Source of the DNA: Myxococcota bacterium
GTDB taxonomy: Bacteria > Myxococcota > Polyangia > GCA-2747355 > JAKLHH01
Assembly (NCBI GenBank): GCA_022710245.1
Contig: JAKLHH010000404.1
Span: forward strand, 1 to 6,911
Reading direction: 5' to 3'
DNA: 6,911 nucleotides
This document shows positions 1 through 5,905 of this stretch, piece after piece. Positions within the stretch are counted from its first letter, which is position 1; each line of letters starts with the position of its first letter. The notes beneath the pieces are model-generated. The model was not told where the DNA came from. It made no database searches and was given only the letters and a program-made list of their open reading frames with translations. A program made the position numbers and the translations under genes.

Positions 1-1
1 G

Positions 2-1120
2 GGGAGCGGGCCGAGCAACGTCTACGCGGTGGGTGACAGCGGGGTGATCATCCACTACGACGGCCAGCAGTGGTCGTCCGCGGGCTCGCTGACCACCGCG
101 ACGCTGACCGGCATCTGGGGGGTCGGCCCGAACGATATCACCGTGACCGGGGTCGATGGGGTGTGGCGCTACGACGGCTCGCAGTGGAAGAAGGCGGCCC
201 TCGGCGCCCCCTGGGAGTACGCGGGGGTGGGCGGCAGCGGACCCAAGGATATCTTCGTCGTCGGCGCGCAGGGCAAGATCATGCACTACGACGGGGTCGG
301 CTGGGCTCTCAAGGGCTCCAAGCAGACGTCAAACAACCTCTTTGTCGTCGGCGGCACCAGCGCGAAGGACGTCTTCGTCGCGGGTCAGTGGGGCGCGCTG
401 CTCCACTACGACGGGACTGGCTGGTCCTCGCCGAACGTCCCGACCTTCACCCAGGCGAACGGCATCTGGGCTAGCAGCTCGAGCGACGTCTACCTCACCG
501 TCAGCGGGGGCGGTCACAACCTCCTCCACTACGACGGCACCAGCTGGGCACCGGTGACGGTGAGCGCGCCGCTCCTCGGCGTCTGGGGGACCGGCCCCAA
601 GGACGTCTACGTGGTCGGCGACGGTGGCGGCATCTTCCACTACGACGGCAACACCTGGACGCCGATGGTCTCGGGCACCAGCGAGCAGCTGGCGGCGGTC
701 TGGGGCAGCGGCCCGAACGACATCTACGCCGTCGGCGGCAACGGCACGGTCCTCCACTACACGGGCCCGGGCGTGAGCCCCACCTGGAAGCTGGTGCCGC
801 TCGGGACCAAGACCTGGATCGGCGCGGTCTGGGGGAGCGGCCCTAAGGACGTCTTCCTCGGCGCAGGCAACGTGATCATCCACTACGACGGCACGGGCTG
901 GACGCCGACGACGATCTCCGTGCAATCGATCAACGGCATCTGGGGCCGCGGCCCGAAGGACGTCTTCGCCACCGGAGGAGAGTGGGGACCGATCGTCCAC
1001 TATGACGGCGTCCAGTGGTCGGTGATGACCACCGGCCTCAGCGGCCAGGGCCAGCTGATGCGCGGGATCTGGGGCAGCGGCCTCGACGTCTTCGCCGTCG
1101 GCCAGGGCTCGGCCACCATC
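2..1120 (+). repeat. Tandem WGxGPxDV...HYDG coding repeats
   Basis: About ten protein-level units lie end to end within the first gene, each roughly 110-130 bases. Best conserved are the WGxGP(K/N)DV turn and the HYDG-x2-W segment. DNA identity between units is only moderate, so this is an old, diverged array. One unit replaces WGSGP with WASSSS (near 468-485), one has VVGGTSAKD in place of the tryptophan turn (near 346-369), and one has HYTGPGVSPTW with an insertion (near 755-787). Confidence 0.8.
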
Positions 1121-1141
1121 CTCAGTCGCTGCGTGCCCTGA
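2..1141 (+). CDS. WG/HYDG-repeat probable beta-propeller protein (5' end outside window)
   Basis: This is the C-terminal 379 residues of a larger protein. The frame is open from base 2 and already inside a repeat (GSGPSNVYAVGDSG), so the GTG at 29 is an internal valine and not the start. The sequence is about ten tandem units of roughly 37-43 residues with the pattern (G/A)(I/V)WGxGPxDV(F/Y)xVGxxGxxxHYDGxxW. The first unit is cut by the window edge. The last lacks HYDG and ends in TILSRCVP before TGA. Short beta-strand-like units with a recurring Trp and Gly-rich turns fit a beta-propeller of the kind abundant in exported myxobacterial proteins. Fold and surface location are inferred, because no signal peptide is visible in the window. 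No catalytic motif is seen and the function is unknown. The 245-base gap that follows makes an operon with the transporter uncertain. Confidence 0.87.
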   Translation, partial: GSGPSNVYAVGDSGVIIHYDGQQWSSAGSLTTATLTGIWGVGPNDITVTGVDGVWRYDGSQWKKAALGAPWEYAGVGGSGPKDIFVVGAQGKIMHYDGVGWALKGSKQTSNNLFVVGGTSAKDVFVAGQWGALLHYDGTGWSSPNVPTFTQANGIWASSSSDVYLTVSGGGHNLLHYDGTSWAPVTVSAPLLGVWGTGPKDVYVVGDGGGIFHYDGNTWTPMVSGTSEQLAAVWGSGPNDIYAVGGNGTVLHYTGPGVSPTWKLVPLGTKTWIGAVWGSGPKDVFLGAGNVIIHYDGTGWTPTTISVQSINGIWGRGPKDVFATGGEWGPIVHYDGVQWSVMTTGLSGQGQLMRGIWGSGLDVFAVGQGSATILSRCVP

Positions 1142-1357
1142 CCTGCTCTGCGCCGGCTCCATTTCACTCAGCTGCTTCAGGTAGGCGAGCAAGCTGGAGG
1201 TGTTGGCAGCCGCGTCGTCGGGCCGAGGGGTGTAGCGACCACCGCCCAGGTTGAGGTTCTGGTCCGTCTTCCGTCCGCTCGGGGGTAAGCCACCGCAAAC
1301 GGCTGGTTGCGGCTGCCGAAGGCTCCTGATCTTTCGCAGACCGTCCGCGGCCGCTCG

Positions 1358-1374
1358 CTGGTGCGCTGGTTGCA
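1358..1374 (+). promoter_or_regulatory. Candidate sigma-54 (-24/-12) promoter before the transporter gene
   Basis: The sequence CTGGTGCG-CTGG-TTGCA matches the RpoN consensus YTGGCACG-N4-TTGCW except for CA to TG in the -24 box. The invariant GG (1360-1361) and GC (1372-1373) have the required 10-base gap. The predicted transcript start would be near 1385, two bases before the ATG at 1387. The message would therefore be nearly leaderless, or translation would begin at a later start. It lies in the only non-coding gap upstream of the transporter-kinase pair. It was found by eye, so a chance match remains possible. Confidence 0.35.
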
Positions 1375-1386
1375 AGCACGCTGGAC

Positions 1387-2616
1387 ATGGCACAGGGAAC
1401 GACCCGCGCTCGCGGCGACCTCGCCCTCATCCGGGGCCTGACCTACGCGATGTTCATGATGTTCGCCCTGACCACCGACTCGGTGGGCAAGATCATCCCC
1501 GAGGTGATCCGCGAGTTCCGTCTGAGCCAGACGGCCGCCGGCGCCTTCCACTATGTGGCGATGATGGCCATCGCTCTCGCTGGCATCCTCCTCGGGCAGC
1601 TGGCCGACCGGCTGGGTCGCAAGCAGAGCATCCTCCTCGGGCTCACCCTCTTCGCGCTCAACTCGTTCCTCTTCGCGGCCGCGAACACCTTCGGGGTCTT
1701 CCTGCTGCTCATCGCGATCTCGGGGGCGGCCATCGGCATCTTCAAGACGGGAGCGCTGGCGTTGATCGGGGACGTCACTCGCTCCGGCGCCGAGCACACC
1801 GCCACCATGAACCTGGTCGAGGGCTTCTTCGCGGTGGGCGCCATCATCGGTCCGGCGGTGGTGAGCAGCCTCCTCGGCCGCGGGGTCTCCTGGAAGTGGC
1901 TCTACCTGATCGCGGGTGGCCTGTGCGCCCTGCTCATCCTGGCGGCGCTGCTGGTCCGCTACCCGAGCGATCGACGAGGCTCCGGGGAGCCGGTCCGCCT
2001 CGGACGCACCCTGAGGATGATGGGTGACCGCCACGCGCTCGCCTTCTCCCTCGGCGCCTTCCTCTATGTGGCGGTGGAGTGCGCGGTCTATGTCTGGATG
2101 CCGACGCTGGTGGCCAGCTACCCGGGGAGCCGCTGGCTTGCCGCCTACGGCATCTCGATCTTCTTCGCCCTGCGCGCGGCGGGCCGGTTCCTCGGCGGCT
2201 GGCTGATCTCGCGCCTCGACTGGACCGCGGTGCTCTGCCTCTCCAGCCTGGCCGTCCTGCTCTGCTTCCTGGGCAGCGTCCTCGGCGGCGTCGGGGCGGC
2301 GGTCTACCTGCTCCCGGGCTCCGGGCTCTTCATGTCGGTGATCTACCCGACCCTCAACTCGAAGGGCATCAGCTGCTTCCCGCGGGCGCAGCACGGGGCA
2401 GTGGCGGGGGTTATCCTCTTCTTCAGCTGCGGGGCCGCCGCGCTGGGACCGCTGGCCATGGGCGCGGTGGCCGACGCCGCCGGGAGCATGACCTGGGGCT
2501 TCGTCCTCGCCACCGCCTTCGCCGCGCTCCTCTTCGGCGGGGCGCTGCTCAACTACCTGAGGGACCCGGCGCGGGCGCTCCTGGAGCGACTCGACCGGAC
2601 GGAGTACGCCGGATGA
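1387..2616 (+). CDS. MFS sugar transporter (fucose/glucose/galactose symporter-like)
   Basis: This 409-residue inner-membrane protein has the length and hydrophobic pattern of a 12-helix major facilitator carrier. The loop between helices 2 and 3 carries the MFS signature GQLADRLGRK (residues 70-79), with a weaker second-half copy, GRFLGGWLISRLD (266-278). NLVEGFFAVGAIIGP (142-156) and GLFMSVIYPTLNSKGI (313-328) resemble motifs of the fucose/glucose/galactose:H+ symporter family, where SxxxPT in the second half is typical, so sugar:proton symport is the best guess. The substrate cannot be read from the sequence. A charged stretch near residues 195-210 looks like the central cytoplasmic loop. 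The ATG at 1387 gives a short N-terminal tail before helix 1, but no good Shine-Dalgarno precedes it; ATG at 1450 is an alternative that would clip helix 1. The stop overlaps the start of the sugar kinase (ATGA), so the two are translated as a unit. Confidence 0.93.
   Translation: MAQGTTRARGDLALIRGLTYAMFMMFALTTDSVGKIIPEVIREFRLSQTAAGAFHYVAMMAIALAGILLGQLADRLGRKQSILLGLTLFALNSFLFAAANTFGVFLLLIAISGAAIGIFKTGALALIGDVTRSGAEHTATMNLVEGFFAVGAIIGPAVVSSLLGRGVSWKWLYLIAGGLCALLILAALLVRYPSDRRGSGEPVRLGRTLRMMGDRHALAFSLGAFLYVAVECAVYVWMPTLVASYPGSRWLAAYGISIFFALRAAGRFLGGWLISRLDWTAVLCLSSLAVLLCFLGSVLGGVGAAVYLLPGSGLFMSVIYPTLNSKGISCFPRAQHGAVAGVILFFSCGAAALGPLAMGAVADAAGSMTWGFVLATAFAALLFGGALLNYLRDPARALLERLDRTEYAG
2601..2604 (+). 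promoter_or_regulatory. Ribosome binding site of the sugar kinase
   Basis: GGAG ends eight bases before the ATG at 2613 and lies inside the last codons of the transporter gene. It supports that ATG over longer frames that begin far inside the transporter, such as an in-frame ATG at 2079. Together with the ATGA overlap it indicates translational coupling. Confidence 0.6.
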
Positions 2617-3551
2617 GCCAGTCGCCGTCCGAGGACACCTTCGAGTTCGTCGCCGCCGGCGAGCTCCTCGTCGATCTCGTCGCCGTCGATCGCGGCGTCA
2701 CGCTGCAGCGGGCGCGGGGCTTCGGCCGTCACTTCGGCGGTGCGCCCGCCAACGTGGCCGCCAACCTGCAGCGGCTCGGCGTGTGCTCCACCATCGTCTC
2801 CCGCGTGGGGTGTGACGGTCTGGGGAGCTTCCTCGTCGAGACCCTCGACTCGATGGGCGTCGACGCGCGGTACGTGACCCGCGATCCGCACCGCCCCACC
2901 AGCCTGGTGGTGGTGACCTCGGGTCAGACGCCGCCCGAGTTCGTCGCCTACCGCCAGGCCGACACCCAGCTGCAGCCCGCCGACCTGCCCGACGCTCTGC
3001 TCGCGGGCTGCCAGATCTTCCACACGACCGCGCACGGCATCGCGCGCGGCCCCACCCGGCAGACCGTGCTCGGGGCCTTCCGGCGAGCCCACGCGCTGGG
3101 CAAGTGGACCTCCTTCGACCCCAACTACTCGCCGAGCTTCTGGCCCGAGCGCGAGGAGGCCGTGGCGGTCCTGCGTGACTTCCTCGCCTGCACCACCTTC
3201 TGCAAGCCGTCGCTCGACGACTGCGAGCGGCTCCTCGGGCCCCGCTCCGAGGCGCAGATCCTGGAGACGCTGCACGGCTGGGGCGCCGAGGTGGTGCTGC
3301 TCACTCGTGGCAAGGACGGCGCCCTCGTCTCGCGCCGGGGCTGCGAGCCGCGCAGCTACCCGGCGATCGCGCCGGCAGCGCTGGTGGACCCGACCGGCGC
3401 GGGAGACGCGTTCACCGCGGGGTTCCTCGCCGCCTACCTGCGCACCCGCGACGACGACCGCGCCGTGCAGGCCGGGATCCGGGCAGCCACCATCAAGCTC
3501 CAGCACCTCGGCGCCATCGCGCCCCTGCCGCCGCTGGCAGAGCTCCTCTGA
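2613..3551 (+). CDS. PfkB-family carbohydrate kinase, fructokinase-like
   Basis: This 312-residue cytoplasmic sugar kinase has the usual length for the ribokinase/PfkB family, which phosphorylates sugars with ATP. The N-terminal strand GELLVDLV (16-23) holds the expected sugar-binding Asp21. GGAPANVAANLQRLG (42-56) is the first PfkB signature. DPNYSPSFW (169-177) resembles the DPNxRxxLW segment of fructokinases, with Ser in place of the usual Arg. KPSLDDCERLLG (198-209) and TRGKDGA (231-237) are typical of the nucleotide side. DPTGAGDAFTAGF (259-271) is the second signature, with the anion hole and catalytic base Asp265. Fructose is the likeliest substrate, but 2-keto-3-deoxygluconate or a related sugar cannot be excluded. 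It overlaps the transporter stop by four bases, suggesting it phosphorylates the imported sugar or a product of it. Its end faces the GH13-like gene across a 47-base gap. Confidence 0.95.
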   Translation: MSQSPSEDTFEFVAAGELLVDLVAVDRGVTLQRARGFGRHFGGAPANVAANLQRLGVCSTIVSRVGCDGLGSFLVETLDSMGVDARYVTRDPHRPTSLVVVTSGQTPPEFVAYRQADTQLQPADLPDALLAGCQIFHTTAHGIARGPTRQTVLGAFRRAHALGKWTSFDPNYSPSFWPEREEAVAVLRDFLACTTFCKPSLDDCERLLGPRSEAQILETLHGWGAEVVLLTRGKDGALVSRRGCEPRSYPAIAPAALVDPTGAGDAFTAGFLAAYLRTRDDDRAVQAGIRAATIKLQHLGAIAPLPPLAELL

Positions 3552-3578
3552 GGCCACCGGGCCGGGAGTCCGCCACCA

Positions 3579-3600
3579 GAAGGTGAGAGGGCCACCCTTC
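3579..3600. terminator. Weak hairpin between convergent genes
   Basis: GAAGGTG (3579-3585) can pair with CACCCTTC (3593-3600), leaving one bulged C and a 7-base loop. It sits between the kinase stop (3551) and the end of the opposing enzyme gene, and overlaps that gene's stop codon. No T-run follows on either strand, so it is at best a weak bidirectional terminator. Confidence 0.2.
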
Positions 3601-5809
3601 AGCGAGGGACGGTGCGGTAGATCCGGCACTCGCCCGGGCGCATCCCCTCCAGGCGGTAGTGGCGACCGTTCCAGGTGGGTGCCAGGTCGGCCTCGGACAC
3701 CCAGGACGCCGTCGAGCAGAGCAGCTCCAGCGGGCGGCCCTCGCGGCCGGCGAGGCGGGGCAGGCCGAAGTAGCTGGCGCCTCGCTCGAGGTCGGCGCAG
3801 GCCAGGAAGACCAGGCTCGGGGTGGGCCCCTCCTGGGTCCAGGCGAGGAGCTTGCTCTCCGCCGTCGCGTCCGGCGGGAGCAGCCAGCGAGTGCGCGTCC
3901 CTGCCAGCTCGGCCGAGAGCCGGTCCGCCCAGCCCTTGAGCACCTCCAGCCGCTGGAAGAGCGGGGCGTTGCGACCCCAGCGATAGGGGCCGTGGGTCGC
4001 CCTGGGGCCCCTGCGCTCCTCGAAGACGAAGAGCTTGGTGTAGTGCTCGCCGGGCGCTGGCTGGTGGTGCGCGTCGCGCGTCTCGAAGCCGAGCGCGAGG
4101 TAGCTCGGCATGTCGACCAGGAAGAGCCCCAGGAAGAAGCGCAGCTCGCCGCCGGCGAGGAAGAGCGGGTCGAAGCGGGGGTCGTCCTTGTCACCGGTGA
4201 AGAGCGTGAAGCTCGGCGCGCAGGCGCGGGTGTCGAGCCAGTCGCGGTAGCGCCGCAGGCGGCGCAGGAACTCCGGGGAGCCCACCACCGTCGACTGCAG
4301 ATCGCCGAGCGCGGCGTCTGCCTCGCTCGCCTCCAGGTGGTCCTGCTCCTCGCCGTAGCCGAAGACGTCACGCCCGTGCAGAAACGCCTCGGCGAAGTAG
4401 CCGAAGGAGGGGACCCCGTTGCGCTCCCGGATGCTGCGCTTGACCGCGCCGAGGAGGTCGTAGCTGGCCGCGACCTCGGGCCGCGCGAGCTCGGCGGGCA
4501 CCCCACCAGGCCGCACCTGCACGTGCGCCATGTCGCCGCGCATGAAGTCGAAGCCGAAGCGCTGCTGCACGTCGGCGAACTTGCCGCAGACGTAGTCCCA
4601 GACCGCCTCGCGCGGGGCGGCGAAGTCGAGCTCCCAGCGTCGGTTGTCGTCGAGCGCCTGATAGAGCTTGTAGCGCGTCAGCGGCCCGAAGACGCGCGAC
4701 ATGGCGGTCGGCTCCTCGAGGACGAAGTCGCGCCAGCCCAGGCCCTGCGAGTCCACGGTGAGCGCCGACTCACGCGGGTCGGGGCGCAGGCCGCGAAAGG
4801 GAGGCGCCATGGTGGCCGGCACAGGCTCGAGGCCCTGGCGGTGGAGCTCGCGGACCAGCTCCACGCGGCGCGCGGTGCGGAGCGCTCGCTCCGCCCGCGG
4901 ACCGAAGAGGAGCGCGAGGCGCTGCACCTCGGGGCGCTCGGCAGCGAAGAGCTCTCCGGCCGTGCCGGGGAGCGGCAGACCGGGGGTGGCCGGGCCACGG
5001 GCGCGGAGGAACGCGAAGATCTGCTCCTCGGCGGCGCGGTGGAGCTCCGCCGAGTGTTCGACGAGCTCCGTGTCGTGCCGGCGCAGCCACTCGAAGTAGG
5101 CAGGGAAGGCGAGCACGGTCTCGGAGAAGCGGTCGGTGTGAGGCAGGACCTCGAAGCCCACGCACTTGCCCAGCGCGTGCAGCAGGTTCACCACCGCGCG
5201 GAGCTGGCGCGCCGGGCTGTCCAGGTGCGGCACCTCCGTCTGCAGCTCGGCGCTGTGCAGGTCGCCGCACAGCTCCCAGCTGCAGGGGCCGTAGAGGCTC
5301 CCCGCCACGCCTGGCTCCCAGAAGGGCAGCAGGTGGATCGCGTTCTGCGCCTCGCAGAGCGTGAGGGCGTACTTGACCACGTTCCAGAAGCTGCCGCGGT
5401 GGCCGGTGGCCGGTAGCTGCCCTGGCTCGCCTCGACCCGCGCTGCCACAGGTCCGCAGGTTGATCCCCACCAGGTTGGCGCGGGCGAGCCAGCTCCCGTC
5501 GCTGCAGGCGCGCACGGGGCTGGCGATGGGGGCGGGGAGCTGGGCGGCGGGGCGGTCGGGATCCGTGTGCTGGGGGTCGAGCGCGAGCGCCACCGTGGCC
5601 CGGCCCAGCCGGGCGCGGAGGAGCTCGAGGACCTCCGCGGCGGGGAGCTCGAAGGCGAGCTCCGGCAGCAGCCCCGCCACGAAGGAGCGCCGACGCTGCG
5701 CGAAGTCGAGGGTGGCGCGCTCCCGCGTCGTGGGACACGACCAGGCGTCGACCAGCCCCTGGTAGGAGTGAGCCGGCGGGGAGGCGGGCGGCGCGGCGTC
5801 GCGCATCAT
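3599..5809 (-). CDS. Divergent alpha-amylase-superfamily (GH13-like) enzyme
   Basis: This 736-residue protein has no signal peptide or membrane helix, so it is probably cytoplasmic. After about 110 poorly recognised residues comes a barrel-like region: AIHLLPFWEP (157-166) resembles the first barrel strands of GH13 enzymes. FEVLPHTDRF (219-228) sits where region I is expected. FDFMRGDMAH (420-429) fits region II with the R-x-D pair (Arg424, Asp426, probable nucleophile). YFAEAFL (471-477) fits region III (Glu474, probable acid/base). FTGDKDDPRF (537-546) fits region IV (Asp542, probable stabiliser). The last ~100 residues look like the usual beta-sandwich tail, ending EGMRPGECRIYRTV. The likely action is hydrolysis, phosphorolysis or transfer of an alpha-glucosidic bond; substrate unknown. 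Regions I and IV lack the usual D-x-x-x-N-H and N-H-D residues, so assignment is at superfamily level. ATG at 5809 is preferred over the adjacent ATG at 5806 because GGAG lies 10 bases upstream. The convergent transporter-kinase pair suggests a shared pathway. Confidence 0.88.
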   Translation of the reverse strand: MMRDAAPPASPPAHSYQGLVDAWSCPTTRERATLDFAQRRRSFVAGLLPELAFELPAAEVLELLRARLGRATVALALDPQHTDPDRPAAQLPAPIASPVRACSDGSWLARANLVGINLRTCGSAGRGEPGQLPATGHRGSFWNVVKYALTLCEAQNAIHLLPFWEPGVAGSLYGPCSWELCGDLHSAELQTEVPHLDSPARQLRAVVNLLHALGKCVGFEVLPHTDRFSETVLAFPAYFEWLRRHDTELVEHSAELHRAAEEQIFAFLRARGPATPGLPLPGTAGELFAAERPEVQRLALLFGPRAERALRTARRVELVRELHRQGLEPVPATMAPPFRGLRPDPRESALTVDSQGLGWRDFVLEEPTAMSRVFGPLTRYKLYQALDDNRRWELDFAAPREAVWDYVCGKFADVQQRFGFDFMRGDMAHVQVRPGGVPAELARPEVAASYDLLGAVKRSIRERNGVPSFGYFAEAFLHGRDVFGYGEEQDHLEASEADAALGDLQSTVVGSPEFLRRLRRYRDWLDTRACAPSFTLFTGDKDDPRFDPLFLAGGELRFFLGLFLVDMPSYLALGFETRDAHHQPAPGEHYTKLFVFEERRGPRATHGPYRWGRNAPLFQRLEVLKGWADRLSAELAGTRTRWLLPPDATAESKLLAWTQEGPTPSLVFLACADLERGASYFGLPRLAGREGRPLELLCSTASWVSEADLAPTWNGRHYRLEGMRPGECRIYRTVPR

Positions 5810-5819
5810 GGCAGGCTGT

Positions 5820-5823
5820 CTCC
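5820..5823 (-). promoter_or_regulatory. Ribosome binding site of the GH13-like gene
   Basis: GGAG on the minus strand lies 10 bases before the first of two adjacent ATG codons (5809 and 5806). The spacing favours the first. Confidence 0.5.
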
Positions 5824-5846
5824 GCTCCGTGGCACGCGCTCACCTC

Positions 5847-5868
5847 CGCCGTCAGCCGGAGCACGGCG
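5847..5868. terminator. Six-base-pair GC hairpin downstream of the lipoprotein gene
   Basis: CGCCGT (5847-5852) and ACGGCG (5863-5868) form a perfect 6-base stem around a 10-base loop, about 38 bases past the lipoprotein stop. No T-run follows. It overlaps the sigma-54-like element, so terminator and promoter readings compete, or the symmetry is chance in GC-rich DNA. Confidence 0.22.
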
Positions 5869-5876
5869 CATGCCAG
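5860..5876 (-). promoter_or_regulatory. Candidate sigma-54 (-24/-12) promoter of the GH13-like gene
   Basis: On the minus strand, CTGGCATG-CGCC-GTGCT matches the RpoN consensus YTGGCACG-N4-TTGCW with one mismatch in the -24 box and one in the -12 box. GG and GC keep the required 10-base spacing. The predicted start near 5849 would give a leader of about 40 bases that includes the GGAG and ends at the ATG at 5809, a natural promoter-to-start distance. It lies in the 96-base gap after the lipoprotein gene, so the enzyme can be transcribed independently of it. Confidence 0.42.
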
Positions 5877-5905
5877 AAGGTGCGGACTCGCGGTCACAGT
5901 GGGGG

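Noticed and set aside
29..31. GTG as start of the first gene
   Set aside because: The frame is open to the window edge and base 2 onward already encodes part of a repeat unit, so this is an internal valine.
1290..1345. Possible terminator hairpins in the gap after the first gene
   Set aside because: Only short imperfect stems (for example CGAAG with CTTTCG) and no T-run; not distinguishable from chance in GC-rich DNA.
1177..2394. Long minus-strand frame opposite the transporter (405 codons)
   Set aside because: Its composition is charged and low-complexity (Glu, Arg, Asp, Ala) with no motif, and it mirrors the codon phase of the clearly real transporter.
2553..3629. Minus-strand frame opposite the sugar kinase (358 codons)
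   Set aside because: It is a shadow of the PfkB gene, Gly/Arg/Glu-rich without motifs, and it spans the convergent junction.
3659..5416. Long open frame on the plus strand opposite the GH13-like gene (585 codons)
   Set aside because: It is antisense to a gene with recognisable motifs. Its product is rich in Glu, Ala, Arg and Gly with no domain, as expected from GC-rich third positions on the other strand.
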